Of a stretch of DNA of 64,000 nucleotides, positions 44,044 through 56,919 are shown in pieces. The first letter of the stretch is position 1. Every line of letters begins with the position of its first letter. Below the pieces are notes generated by a model. The model was not told where the DNA came from and ran no database searches. It saw nothing but the letters and a program-made list of their open reading frames with translations. This DNA is from Acanthosepion esculentum (lineage: Eukaryota; Mollusca; Cephalopoda; Sepiida; Sepiidae). The position numbers and the translations under genes are program-made. The DNA is taken from contig OZ038485.1 of assembly GCA_964036315.1 (NCBI GenBank), positions 77,782,460 through 77,846,459 on the forward strand, in the 5' to 3' direction.

Positions 44044-45372
44044 GTGAATAATACACACGCAAGTCTTTCCCAGAGAATGTTTATTTTCAGACTCCTTTTA
44101 TTATGAAAACAGTAAAACGGTGAAAAGAGAATATTCTTTGACGCTACCTAGATATTATTCATACAAATTTTATATTTGAGACAGAGTGAAACGTTAACAA
44201 AAGCAATAACAAAAAGAATGAGATTAATAATCCGAACAATTCTTGGACTCGATATCACCGTTGGGTACCTGCAGTAGAGTACGTTATGCAAACCATTATT
44301 AATGAGTTCGACTTTCACTGAGTGCCCCATTATTACGACATTTTCTCAGACTATGTTTAGTAAGTAAAACTAAATGTCAGTATTCTTACAGTATCCGACT
44401 GTTGCCTAATTTTTAAAGGAGAAGGTACCTTCTAAGTTTTTTGAATATTAGACATTATGCCATTGTGTGACACCAAGTTGATGGGACATGCACCTAACAT
44501 TAGATCAACCTTTAAATACTCTTAAGCGTTTACTTCTCTGCTGAACCTAATCTAACTGGTTAGACCGGAAGAGACATCAACATCTCGCCCCCTTCAATTA
44601 TTTTAATTTTCTAATTGATTGGACGCCGATTGACATTTGCCTGAAGGTGAAAGTCAAAAGACTAAAGAATAGGTTTTGGTTTATTTCCGTTGTTTTTATG
44701 CTGCTAATGTATAGTCTTTTTTGTTGTCTTTTTTTTTTGCATATGAAATAAGCATTTTAAGATTATAATAAAAAGGAGACGAAATGAAGGTGGGATGAGG
44801 GCAAGAGGCAGTGGGAATAAGAATTAAAAACGGAAGGAATAATGGAAAAAAGCAAGAAGAAATGAAAGGAGAAATATGAAGAAAGAATTAAAAGAAAAAC
44901 GAAGAGAGAAAAATAAAATAAAAACGAAGAAAATAATAAAAGCAACACACACAAACATTATGTAAAAGAATTCAGATAGAAAAAGACAATATTTTCTTTT
45001 GTGTTTATTATTCGCGCACACATATATAATATTAAATATAATGAAATAAGGCTCTAGTTGTTTGGCAGACATTTTGCTAACCTGAAAAGTACAGAGTCCT
45101 TATAAAATGTATATGTATGTATGTAAGTATTTATTGATTGCAGTAATTCTTTCGACTCTGCGTGATTCTTAGGTGTACGAAACTTTAGGGAATGGGACAA
45201 CGAGTGAAATTCTTTCAGCGGCTGGTCCTTTTGCTTGCTGTCACTGTCATTTTTCTTTAGACAAAGGAATTCATTCCCCTATTGTTTCTTGATTTTGATC
45301 GGTTCACAGAAATGACCCATTTGACAACCCCTATTTCTTCAGCTGCATTTTTAGGAATGATACACTTTTGGC
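44044..45372. other. No gene seen
   Basis: Purine-rich at 44760-44950, producing spurious minus-strand frames. Nothing recognised. Confidence 0.4.
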
Positions 45373-45376
45373 CTCT

Positions 45377-46237
45377 TGTTGCAGACTGGTGAATGTATTT
45401 TTAGTTATCAGAAGGATTTATGATGTCGGTGTTCTTAAACATTCTTCCACAACAAATTAAGAGGTAAAGGAATATTGAAAACAAATCATGCAAGAAAATA
45501 CAGAGTGAAGACAAACATAATTAAAACTTAAAAGTGTAACAATAACATTGATTTATATACAATTGACATATACAATTGGTTGAATATTTTTGGATAAATG
45601 AGGATGGTTGAATTAGATTGTGTAGAGTATTTTTGTGAAGTTTCAGCGTGTGAAGCTGTTATTAAGATTTGTTCGTAAAATTAAATTAAGTATTTGGTTA
45701 TGTACAAAAATGTCCTTTGTGCGAGTTCAATCTATAGTGTGTGTGCGTAAGTCTGTTTAAGTTATTGTTCAAAATTGGTAGGAGTTGTGTACTTTTAGTT
45801 GTTTGGATGTTTGATTGATTGTTTACGAATACTTATTTAGTAGTGAGTAAATATCACTTTTTAAGTATTGTAAGTAATTACTAGAAATTGTTCCTGAGAG
45901 TGCGTAGTTGTTGTTTGCTGAGTCAGAGAAGTTTGCGCGGTAAAAGTATAGTTGGTCAAGGTTTTGACTTGCGTGGATTAGTTTGGCATCTCTCCAGGGA
46001 TGAAAGTCTGACTGTTTGAGTCGATTCAGATTCTTCTATTTATAGAGTTTTGGTAAAGAAAATAGGCTCCAGAGCACTGGGCGAAAAAAAAAAAATTTTC
46101 GCGTGAACTTGTTACAGTATTAAGGGTCTGAGCCAATGGGGAGTCTCGCTTGCTGAAACTAGAGTGTTGATTGGTTGATAGGTGATTTTTGGTGTAAAGT
46201 GGATTATACCGAAGGGGTGAAATGTTAGTATGGATCA
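45377..46237 (-). mobile_element. Solo LTR of the CsRn1-like family, 861 bp
   Basis: On the minus strand it runs TGATCC...GTCTGCAACA and aligns along its length with the LTR of the nested CsRn1-like element, including the 64 bp missing from that element's right LTR (TGGAGAGATGCCAAACTAAT). CTCT is duplicated at 45373-45376 and 46238-46241; with a 5-bp reading, CTCTT, the LTR is one base shorter. It fixes the family LTR length at about 860 bp. A poly-A/T-rich interruption at about 46084-46098 is private to this copy. Confidence 0.9.
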
Positions 46238-46242
46238 CTCTT

Positions 46243-48189
46243 TTCTTTCATTATTTCTTATCTTTTTATTTTTTATGGCTTTATGGCAAACCAAAATGGT
46301 TTGTCAACTTTTAGCTTTCTATTTTTTATTATTTTTTATTTTTGAAATAGTGAACTTTTAATTTTTCTATCATTACATAATAACTCGCCTGCAAGATCCA
46401 AATTACAGAGAACCAATATTATTTACGAATTCACATGTCCCTTAAGGAACTGCGTTCCTGATCAATCCAAATTCATAATTATACTGGATATATTACAACA
46501 TGCCTAACAAGAAGACTCACATTACATCTCTCTGACCATAGCTCAATTAGGTCTCATTTAAATACACACGTAGTCCTACCAAACTTCATCTGCAACATAC
46601 TCATTGAAAATACAAATATAATAGTCTCATCCACATGTAAAAAAAGGCTAAAAATAATGTAAGCATTATTAATAGAAAAGAAAAAACCAACACTCAGTAA
46701 TATCAAGTATGAACACGGTTAGAATGTGCTGACCATGTTTGGAAATTTAAAAATTCCTATACCTCTAGATACACACATAAATAAAACAATTCATACATTT
46801 AGTTAAAGGTAAAAAATAAAACCATCCTTGATAATGGCTAAGAGTATAGCCGAAAGCTCTCAGACAAGCAGAATATTCGGACAATTTTTACATAATTTAT
46901 GTCCAGAAAAGAAGAAAATTATAAGAACATAAGAAAAATTAAATTAAAAAATTAACCGCAGTACCATGTCAGACGTTTTTAATGAAACTTGTATAAAAGA
47001 AGTATTGCTGCCCAAATATACACACACCTGTGTGTGTGTGCGTGTGTGTGTAGAACTAGATAAATTTAATAACAATATACAAACTAAATATATAAGGAAA
47101 TATATCTCAATTGGTGCCATTGCTTAACAACCAACCAAGTTATGCACTGTAAAATTAATCACATTTTACAAGCATTATCCTCTTTTCCTTTACAGTTCAT
47201 ATTACAGTTACCTGCTAACTTCTATATTTATTATTGTTAAATAATCTAAGAAATCATAATTAAATAAGATCAAAATCCGGTTTTCTAAAATTTGTAGAAA
47301 TCATAACAGTTCCCAAAATACATGATTTGTAACGTGAGTCTTCTATGTGAAGCAACTTTTTTTTATTCAATTATAAAACGTAATTTTTCGCTTGTGAGTA
47401 TGTGGCAAGTTGATAGGGAGAAAATGCTGTCTTATAAAAATATTCAACTTGTCTACAAAGAAAAAGGAAAGGAAAATACAGAATCAGAAAAGGTGTAAAT
47501 CCAAACTTTTTATATTCTAGAAATAATTGAGGTGTTTTACAAAAATTGTTTCTCTTTTTCAGTCCAGTTTCATCTTATGGGGGCAGTTTCGTACAACAGA
47601 AAACAGACTAGACGCACGAAGAATTTTTAAAATTCTTCTTACAACTTCGATCCAGACGATTATTCAGATTGTTACTCGGACTGTTATATTTGACTGCTAC
47701 ACAGACGATCACGCGGGCTGACTTTCTTGATACGTTGTCTTTTATATTATTTAACAAAAAAATACTCAATTTGAATCTATTTTACTTGAAGCGTATTAAC
47801 TGTCTTATAAGTCAACTATACATACATAAACAATGCAGATTAATGATTTGATGTTTTATCTGCTGTGTAATTATAATCTTTCTACATAAATTATATGTTA
47901 ATTAAATTTTATTTTGAATTGGCATACATTCTGTAGGAGTATCGTATCTTATTAATAATTCCCAATAAAAAACATTTTATTTGAAACTGAATAATTAACA
48001 GTATATGATATAACAATGTGTCCGCTATAATTTGAATTTGTTTCTTTTTAGCAAATCTTAAATTATACTGATTTTTAAATTTTTTCTTCACAAAAAGTAT
48101 AATGATTTGTTGTTTTCGTTTTACATCTAGATTTTTAGATTGTTCCATAGTTTATTGTTTATAGCACAAATATCATCGAGTTGACCTTG
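46243..48189. other. No gene seen; one hairpin motif
   Basis: At 46831-46860 the sequence CTTGATAATGGCTAAGAGTA, then TAGCCGAAAGC, has the same arrangement as the SINE family E tail (GATGAAGGC...GCCGAAAC): a short GGC/GCC hairpin followed by GAAA. A (TG)n tract is near 47031-47051. Otherwise nothing recognised. Confidence 0.4.
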
Positions 48190-48865
48190 AAATTTCATCT
48201 ATCGCGATGAACAGGTGTTATCTCGGGGTGGCCTCGTGCCTTGAGTGCCTGAAGTGGAATTCGTACATACGATCCATCGGTAAAGAGGCTGGGAAAATGT
48301 CGGTTCTCTGTGCCACTCCAGTAAGTACCTGACTCCTCCTACTTATCCTCTACATTTACAAGAGTGAAATCAGGTCGAAAATGGAGTACTGCTATCATAT
48401 ATAGGCAAGAGCTGCCCAGTTTTGATAGAGGCCAAAAATGTCTCCACATGCTTCTGGGTGATTATTTTCCACCCTACAACCTCTTTCCCAGAGATGAAAC
48501 GTTGATAGCCTCTCACTATTTCCATGGAGAGTGTTCAGATGAACTACACTCCTTAGTTCCTTCATAGTTAGGACATGCCATGTCATGTACACTGTATTGG
48601 AACACCCTAATTCTCTTGCCATTGGTAAGATTAAATTCCACTCGAGCAGCTTCTTTGCACAAACCACTGCTTTGTAGAACCAACTCCCAAACAAATGCTT
48701 CCCTGGTCAGTATAATTTTAACAGTTAACCCTAGACTTGAACAGGTTATCTCCCCCCACATATCTCTGTAAACTGCGCTTTTACTCTGTAACCTTCTACT
48801 TAGAGTAGCTCTTGGGTCTTGTACAGAGTGACCATTATTGTAAAAGAAAATTATTATGCGTCTCA
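48190..48865 (+). pseudogene. LINE RT C-terminal fragment and 3' end (family A)
   Basis: LPSFDRGQKCLHMLLGDYFP and SHYFHGECSDELHSLVPS (48395-48565) are followed, in another frame with stops, by HPNSLAIGKIKFHSSSFFAQ, NQLPNKCFPGQYNFNS and LPPHIS. This is the YFHG..SDEL and SFF.RTA.LWN.LP tail of an invertebrate LINE. The 3' UTR closes with AGAGTAGCTCTTGGGTCTTG and TACAGAGTGACCATTATTG; the copy at 56920-57150 has the same end. 48235-48300 also matches 11740-11835. Confidence 0.7.
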
Positions 48866-49639
48866 TGGTTTGCAGCTCGTAAATTGATTATTGGAAATTT
48901 TTCATTGGCATGTTTCATTATTACACTAGCAATGATACCCAACATTGTGCAGGTTAAATTTCTTTCCTTTACTACCTTGTTTCTTTGAGAGATATGCATA
49001 TGCTGTAAAATGCTATCAATGAAATTGTTATAATTAAAGCAGTTTAGTAGGTTTAAGTATTTTGGAAGTTGTTTATTTTATATGTGGCATACAATATCTT
49101 AATTTATATTATTAGGTAGATTTTCAAAACATACAATAAATAAATATCAACATGATTTGGGAGTCAAAGGAAGTAAGAATGATTTCAATGTTGTGGTGGT
49201 TACCACTTACAAAAATGGTTTCATTTAAATAATTTAATTTTAAAAGCAATTAATAAAACAATCAATTATTCATAAAAGTTATAAAAGTCCAGAATGCAAA
49301 TGAATAATAAAACATAATTATATTTTTTAAATTGATATTTAAATCTGAATATGCAAACAATTTATCTCCATTAACTGCTAAGTTGAACAAAAGATGTAAG
49401 ACACATGCTAGTAGTTAAATCTATGCTTATTTGATTTATTTGAGATTTTTTTTCATAGACACACAATCAACTTTACATCTAAATTTAAGAGTTTTCTGCA
49501 GTATGCACACAGACTTTAAGTTTAAAGGATCATACTCGTTTTTATATACAACAAATTTAAGATCTTGCTATTTTGTATTTAGCACTATTGCAAATAAGCT
49601 GTTTTGAAAATTATTAAAGACATGTCAAAAATTACTATT

Positions 49640-50095
49640 CAAAGAGAACAGCACTACTGTGCAACTTTGTCATTGGCCACTGATGCCAACTTCTAGTGTC
49701 ACCATTATTCCAGATTTTGTGCATCTTTTCTGTAAATATTTTCATAGCAATTGTTCTAATGAGTTCTTCTCTGTGGTACTTTGACTGTGTGAATTTCACC
49801 ATACTACTAGATTGGCAACTAGGTCTCATCATTTTATTGTTGAAATAGCTTGATGTAACCATAAATTTTTTTCTAATTGTTTCTTTTTCTTACAATCCTC
49901 ACCTCTGGAACACTCTTCCAGTTACTTTTTTCAGCAGTTTAAGTGCATATCAATTGCCATCTTCTGTTTTCCTGACCTCTTCTTTATTGACCTTTGTCCT
50001 CACTAAAGTCTTCTCATTCCCTTTCACTCCCAGTAACCCCTTATATCTTTGTGGCTTTATTGTCTTGCTTGGAGTGAAATGATTGAAAAAAATAC
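49640..50095 (+). pseudogene. LINE 3' end (family B, copy 2)
   Basis: With frame changes: KYFHSNCSNEFFSVV, THH/SHHFIVEIA-like words, CNHKFFSNCFF and PLWNTLPVTFF, then the 3' UTR ending GGCTTTATTGTCTTGC, TTGGAGTGAAATGATTGAAA. Matches 36500-37065 block by block. CpG-free in this copy. Confidence 0.7.
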
Positions 50096-51344
50096 AGACT
50101 TGGTTTGCATGGTCACCTCTGGATCTACTGATTAATTAAAAGAAAATACTTTTTTGAACTCAAAGGACAACTATAGACAGACACTACAGAATAGAATCCA
50201 AAGTGCTAGTTACTAAGTGTGAAATGAATAATTACAGTACAATTAAATTTGTAATGTAAATATTCAAGGCAGATTATCCATTCTTGTAGAACTAACCAAT
50301 GTTTCTTTGAAATAAGAAAACTAATTTCTTGTGAGGTAACAGAGGTGAATCTGAATTGTATTTTGGTCATTAACAACACAGTGTAATTGCTTTTAATGTA
50401 ACAAATAAATATATTTACAAGTATATGGTTATTAGAAAGATAGCTTTTTGGTGGCTTGAAGATAATATTTATTGGCCATTACTGATGGAAGAGAAAGAAT
50501 CATTGAACTTACATGAAATCCTTTTGTAAATCTAAGAGGAAATACTAGAAATATGTAGATTCATCTGGAAACAAAGCAAGACAAAGTAATAGAGCAAAGA
50601 AATAGGAAGAAATGTCACCATTATATTTCAAGTTGATTTGTTAAAAGTTAGTAATGAAGTTGATCCATAAAAGTATCTGAAAAATAAAGGAATGGAACAA
50701 AGATAGTAGAAGTTCATCTCTCATATTCAGCAAATTGTGATCAACATTTTCTTATAAGAAAAGGAAATGAGACAAAAATAAAGATGTGCATAAAAATAAA
50801 TATAAAACAAAGAATAAAATTTAAAAGAAAAGAGAAAGGAAAGAAAAGAGTAACAAAGAGGAAAATATGAGAAGAGAACAAAAATATTATCTTAAAAGTA
50901 TCACAAATAAATATCTAGGTGAACACTTCCCAATGTGATTTATATTCCAGTGAATAAAATGTAGAGCATAGTGGTTATCAGCATGGAAAGTTGAACCAGT
51001 GTGCTGTGTTAATTGCATTCATTTTTGCACAAATACTCTTGGAGAAGGTATGAATTTAAAAATAGCATGATAGATTGTATTAGCTAGACTTAGTTGGTAA
51101 CCAGTCTAGGAGGAGGACAACTCTGAATTCAGAACCAGTTGTGGGTGGGTGTGGCAACTTAAACCTGTAAAAATTTACTATTGAAACCACAGCAGCATCA
51201 CCTAGTGTGGTGAGGCTGTGGCTCTATATTCCACAGGGGAGTCTAATGGAACTGATGAGGAAGAATATATTCAGTATTCTGTAAAAATATTAACTGTCAT
51301 CATGAGACTTAAATAAGGCAGTTTAAAAGTGTATTGTGCTCTTT
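50096..51344. other. No gene seen
   Basis: AT-rich, CpG-poor. An imperfect inverted repeat (CCACAGCAGCATCACCTAG / TGTGGTGAGGCTGTGG) lies at 51190-51225; nothing else recognised. Confidence 0.4.
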
Positions 51345-51620
51345 GTTTTTTTAAAAAATCATCTCACCCCAAGCAAGGCAATAAAGCAGTAAAAACTACT
51401 ATTAAGGAGAGAGGACAATAAAATAATAAGAAATAAGAAGACAGATAACAGTTGACATTGATCTTCAAAAATTTAAATACAAAGTTGACTGGGAAACAAG
51501 GAGCTGGAAGAGAGTTCCATAAGCAAGAAGTTCAATAGAAGAAACTGCCAGCATAGAACTTACAGTTACTTCCAGCTTAAAGCAAGTTTTAAGTTGATGT
51601 ACTCTGAATTATAAGAGCAA
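51345..51620 (-). pseudogene. LINE 3' end (family B, copy 3)
   Basis: On the minus strand it ends GCTTTATTGCCTTGCTTGGG, GTGAGATGATTTTTTAAAAA. Upstream are words matching the tail of family B (TGGAACTCTCTTCCAGCTCC, GTAAGTTCTATGCTGGCAGT). Antisense to the other two copies. Confidence 0.65.
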
Positions 51621-52070
51621 TACATAATTTAGTAAAACAAGTAGATATTACCTTTAATTAAAAATACCTATTCAGGCTGAATTTGTACTTAGAATTTCTT
51701 ACTCTTGTTACACAAAAACTGAACAGCATGCTCCACAGCTCAACTAGTGAGTTTTGGGACAGAAGAATGTGAAAAGTAATGACTGGAGAAAGGAAAACAG
51801 AAAATGAGAGAAAATATATAAAATGGTCAAGTTTAAAGCCAATAATCTTCACATGTAGATTGGACTAGAGACAAAAATTAGACAATTCTAAAAAATGCTT
51901 AATGTATACACATATGTATACATCCACAGTGTAAAGATGTCTCTTGAAACATGTGATAAAGAGATAATGGTTTTCTTTATATGTGCTCTGATACATATAT
52001 AATTTTCACAAATAATGAATGTTTTTAGAAAGGTTCAATAATGTAGCCTTACATTATTTTTATTTCTTCA

Positions 52071-52210
52071 GGTCCAATTTGAATAGACTTGATGAAAATG
52101 AAAAAGAATGGATATTAACAACTGATTTTTTGAAGATAAATAGTTTTTTCATTCTTCCCTGTTTATTCAATAAAACATTGTGCATTAATGCATTTATTAA
52201 TATCTTGTGA
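52071..52210 (+). other. Weak candidate terminal exon
   Basis: A good acceptor (TTATTTTTATTTCTTCAG) precedes a frame reading SNLNRLDENEKEWILTTDFL that stays open to a TGA at 52208; AATAAA follows at about 52222. There is no donor. Composition looks protein-like over the first 20 residues only. Could be chance. Confidence 0.15.
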
Positions 52211-52550
52211 GGACATTAAAAAATAAACCTTGATTATTTTCTTTTAAGAGTTGTTAAGACAATTTGACTTATTCTATATGTTGCTTTTGTTGTTAGAATA
52301 AATTGGTTGAAATTTTATTCTACAGACTTCTTCTGGCATGCAACCTGTAAGAAAAGAGAGAAACTTTTTTTCCAGATATTGGTGAACACAAAAAGTAGTA
52401 ATAGCTAAAATACAGACTGGCTCAACTTATTCCCAGGAATATAAGTCAAATATGTGATTCCCTTCTCAGTAATGTAACAAGTACTTTCATGTATTTTTAA
52501 AAAAATTATATTTTAATATTATCTTTTCTCTACTGCATTACATGGAGTGT

Positions 52551-52790
52551 AGGCTTACAAACATATCATGTTGAAACAATACAATCACTGAAGTTAAGCA
52601 ATATTATGCCTGGCCAGTGCCTAGATGGATGACTGCTTGGGAATACCAGGTGCTGTAATAGATAATGGCTCAGAATTGTTAATCAGAGCTGAGTTACAAT
52701 TTCAGTTGAGTTTATTATATTCACTTACACATAAATACTATAAGTTGTGAATCCACCTCTTCTCCTCAACTATGGGTTAATTAGTAGGAC
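52551..52790 (+). mobile_element. 5S rRNA-derived SINE (copy 2)
   Basis: The head (52551-52658) aligns with most of 5S rRNA: CATATCATGTTGAAA near the 5' end, then ATCACTGAAGTTAAGCA, CTAGATGGATGACTGCTTGG and GAATACCAGGTGCTGTAA. Nearly every CpG of 5S has become TG or CA (GTGACCGCCTGGG reads as ATGACTGCTTGGG). The body (52659-52790) matches the body of copy 1 (GGCTCAGAA, TTTCAGTTGAGTT, GTGAATCCACCTCTTCTCCT). About 15 nt in the middle of the 5S head are missing. Confidence 0.75.
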
Positions 52791-53839
52791 TTTTAGCAGT
52801 AAATCATTATTATTGCCAAAAAATTCTTACAATCTAAAAATATTTTTTGGCTTTAAATAACCTGCACAAGTTTGATAAACCATAAAAACAAATCAGTCAG
52901 TCAATACATGGATTGCTGAGAATAGAATCAGGTGTGGCCCACATTGATAGGTAGGAGCCAAGCCAGTTGGCATATTTGCCACCATTTCTTTTCTGTTCAC
53001 TGCTATTTGTTGTAAAAAGCAACATTTCTTTTTCTGGAATGAACACGTGAAGAAGACTAGAAAATGGATCAGCCAAAAGCAACAAAAAGAATGAGTTCAA
53101 TAGTTCAAACAACTCAGAATGTTTTTCTATTTTTTAGCATGGAACAAATACATTTAGTATTTTAACTGACCCTGTCTTTATGCTAATTCATACAGATGTG
53201 TGAGGTCATAACAGCATATAAAATTATCAGACCTTTTAGAGAATAGACTTCAAACTGAAATACAGTTTTAAGCTTGAAGTCCATTATAAGAAGATTGGTT
53301 AGAAAAATAGTTCCTGTAATCAAGAGTAGAAAAAATAATTTGAAAAGATAGAATATCATCTCTGACAAAAAAAAAAGAAAAAAAAGAAAAAAGATGCAAA
53401 TCACTCAAATAAAATGAAGTATGTGGGTTAATAAACATGTTTAATAAATAATAAACATGATTTTATCTGTCTCTACTCCATTGTGGCAGGAGCCTGGATA
53501 TATATTCATGTTTCTGGTTCACTCCCAGAATAAAGTAATGTTGATTAGATAGATGCTTGTTCATTGGTTAATCATATACCTTTTTTTTGACTGGTTATAA
53601 AAAATGAATCTCAGGATTTCTGGTCATATATATAAACTGTGATACACACTTTTGCACAGATATTTGTATGAAGTAAAAATAGCATAAAACTGGTTGCTAC
53701 AATAGTAAAGTCAATGTGAAATAAATTACACAGTAAGTAAACATATTTTAAATTATAAGAATAATAATTTTTTTTTGCAAGTGAATATTTGAGAATAACA
53801 ACGATTTTTACAGATACAAATTTCACTATTCAACTCATA
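52791..53839. other. No gene seen
   Basis: AT-rich and CpG-poor, nothing recognised. Confidence 0.4.
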
Positions 53840-53965
53840 ATTGGGGGAGTAAATGGATTCATGCCGTTCCCAAACATATTTGCATGTAAATGAATATAAT
53901 GAACCTGATTGGATTTTGATTTCAGTTCTCTGATTTCTTATGATCCACTATCAGTTACCCCACAT
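53840..53965 (+). repeat. Body fragment of the 5S-derived SINE (copy 3)
   Basis: TGGGGGAGTAAATGGATTCATGCCGTTCCCA matches GGAGGAAAAACGTGGATTCAGACCGTTCCTA at 13728-13758 and continues with similar words (TTTGATTTCAGTT vs TTTCAATTCCAGTTGAGTT). The orientation is opposite to copy 2, i.e. the SINE lies on the minus strand here. No 5S head was recognised. Confidence 0.5.
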
Positions 53966-54439
53966 GCATATCCACTCTAATTCTAACTAATAAGAAAGCA
54001 GAAACTGAATTCAAAAGCATAGAGAAAACAACAAAAAACACTCCACTGTCTCTCCCAAGAATGAATAGCAATTCACAAATGATTTAAAAAAAAAAATTTA
54101 AAAATGAGAAGGAATCTATTGAGTTATTATCACCTATATCCTGACAGGATATGTTATTAAAAAAAAAAGAAAATTGATGATGGTTCACCATTGGATGTTA
54201 AACATTTGCCAAATTGATTACGTTGAAACAAAAATTCCCAGTACCATATTTTACAATGTTAGGGAAGTCTTAGAAGTGTTTTTTGATATTTACTTTATTG
54301 CTTGTGTGTTAATACTCTTTAAAAAGTGTTCACGGAAAAGGAATAATTTTACTTTATTTTGGTAAATCTTATGAAGAAATGTTGAATATACATTTGATAC
54401 TATTTATTCTTACTGTTTAAACAAGAGAAAAAGTACAGT

Positions 54440-55215
54440 AGAAGTTAAACAATGAATCACTGAACCTTATGTTGATGGTGGAAGCATTTACCAGAATTGG
54501 TTTGTGAAGTTTAAAAAGAAGATTCTGAGTTTAAAGACAAAAAATATAATTCTGGAAGACTTTTGAGTTTGAAAACTAATGAACGGGAAGCACAACTGAT
54601 GTAAGATGTAATACAAACTACAGGTGAAACTGCAGGAAAATTAGAAGTGAAGCCATCAACTGAAATAAAATGTTTCCAAGCCGGAAGCAAAATTCAGAAG
54701 TTATAAAAATGGGTTCGATATGAATCAATGGAAAAGAACATTGGTTGGCACTTAAACACTTTTTTTTTACTTTTTCATAGAGAAAAAGATTATTTTTGAA
54801 CAAAACAGTCACTGACAATGAAAAATAGATTTATTATGGAAATCCAAAAAGAAGAAAATCATGGCGAGATACAAGACAACCTTCAACATTTTAACCTAAA
54901 TGAAATTTAATAGGAAAGAAGCTCTGAGTTTAGTAGGAGTCAAAGGGAAGAATTTATCTGGAACCTGAACAGATTAGTACTGTACAACAATAAAATGAGC
55001 AATTGGCTCCTTTGAATGACAGTGAAAAAGAAAACAAAAATCTTTTCTGAACAAGGAAATTGACAAATGATTTTTACTTTATAGCAACAATGCTGGTCTT
55101 CATGTTGCAAATGTGACACAGAAAATGAAGATGTGAAATTATTTCACTTGTGGTATATTTTCCAGAACCCGTTTCTTTAGTCTATATCTTGTTTCTCTCT
55201 ATGTAATATTCTTTG
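54440..55215 (+). pseudogene. mariner-type transposase relic
   Basis: With frame changes the order is: WFVKFK and VEVKQ words (N-terminal HTH region), ENIGWHL-like words, LTMKNRFIMEIQKEE or, in the overlapping frame, TDNEK.IYYGNPKRRKSW (the GDEKW.HYDNP.R..SW region with the first Asp), then SNNAGLHVANVTQ near 55085, corresponding to HDNA..H with the second Asp replaced by Asn. This is the mariner subfamily type, different from the two Tc1-like relics at 10 and 16 kb. Riddled with stops; no inverted repeats recognised. Confidence 0.6.
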
Positions 55216-56919
55216 TCTGGTTCTAATAAATTCAAGTAATCAAAAGACACCTGAATCAAAACCAGAATCACTCTTTTACAATAGAATATACAATTTAGTT
55301 GAAAGATGGAAAGTACTTTGATGACTGAATAATCTTATTATGAATTTATTTGGATAAAAGATTTTTATCAAAAAATACTGGAAACTTTCACATCAATCTA
55401 AATACATAATTTAAATATTTAGACAGCAGTCTTTCATTTAAACATGTTTTTTTTTAAAATAAAATGGACAGAGAATGCTTGCTTAACATTTTGGTAAGTT
55501 TCTCCTGGTCTTAAGTCATTTAATATTGGGTGGAAACTTGTAAAGAAAATTACCCAAATTATTTCCTATGTTCTGAATACTTTAGACTATTGTTGCTTTG
55601 GTTGTTTTCAAGGAAATATAGTCAAAAAACAATTTAAAGTTTGAAATGAATATAGGTTCACAAGCTATGAATTTAGCAACAAGTGGCAATAATATGACTT
55701 TACAGTTTAAGAGTATTTTAACACAAACCTGTAGATCGAAACAAAATTTATTGATAGTGGATTGATTTCTTTTAATGTAATAGGCCTTAAAAATTTGTAA
55801 TCATTTTTACAGTTAGTGACTGAGAACTGTTGTATTATTGATCAAAATCTGATGATACTTCAATCTTCTTGACAAAAAATGTGTGATATAAACAATATAT
55901 ATTGCTGTTTCCAAAAAAAAAAACACACAAATTACTCATATCATAACAAATTCAACAAAGTCTTTTTTATATCTCCATATGACATAAAACAACTTATTCA
56001 ACACCAGGAAAAGAAAAAAATCACTAGAAGGTTTAACAGGTATTACCTGTCCATTCTATTTAATAGAACATTTTTAAATTGTTGTATAAAATCACTAAGA
56101 ACAAATAAAACTTCATATCTTCTCAAGAGAAGACATTGTACTTTCAGATGGAGAGAAAAAGTTGGAAGTTCTCAGTCCTATGAATTCATAATTGGGAAAT
56201 GTTTTACCAAATTGGTGGCATTTCAAATCTAAGAGAATTTTAAACACAGCAGGAATTGGGGATGGATTTCAGTTATAAATCATTAGTATAAATCACAAGT
56301 AATTTACTGGATAATTTAAAATGGGTGATAAATTAAAGAAACTTGGGATTGCAAAGGGAGGAATGTGACCACTGATTGAGATAGATTTAAAGTATTTAAG
56401 CCTTGCAAATATACTGTTTACAAAGCAAGTACAACTACAAATTTTATAAGAGTTTAAATTAGAGTACAATTGAAGTAAGGAGAAATATGAGTTTGGCATT
56501 TGAGGATGAAGTAGTTCCAAATGTTTTGTTCTAAAGAGAATATTCAATGTGAGTCTTAGAACAGTTCATGAATTGAGAAAAATTGTGTAAGATAGATTGA
56601 GGGTAACAATTTAACTTCTTTAAGCAAACATTGGAAATTCTCAGTATTTAGCTGCAAGAGGAAAAAAATTGCATAGATTCAACATAAACTGAGAGAAAAT
56701 CAGAAATTATATCACTTTGAGATGCTTATCACTGCTTATTTACAACAATGATTATTTTTTAAATGTGTCACTGATGAAAAATAGACCTTGTAAGATAACT
56801 GTAAATGCATAATTTGTGACCTTTTATATAGTACAGATTTATTTTAAACAATATTTTTCAGCATAATCTTTGTCAATTTACATGACAAATTGAATCTAAC
56901 AGATGTATGTATGTACCAA
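55216..56919. other. No gene seen
   Basis: A 117-codon open frame at 55879-56232 has no recognisable domain and is Lys/Asn/Ile/Phe-rich as expected from base composition. A short acceptor/donor pair around 55470-55491 is probably chance. Confidence 0.4.

Noticed and set aside
55464..55491. 22-nt micro-exon (GGACAG...GGTAAGT)
   Set aside because: The acceptor tract is weak (A-rich just before AG), the length is not divisible by three, and it has no coding support.
55879..56232. 117-codon open frame
   Set aside because: Lys/Asn/Phe/Ile content matches the base composition, no domain recognised, and it lies in a region without other coding signals.
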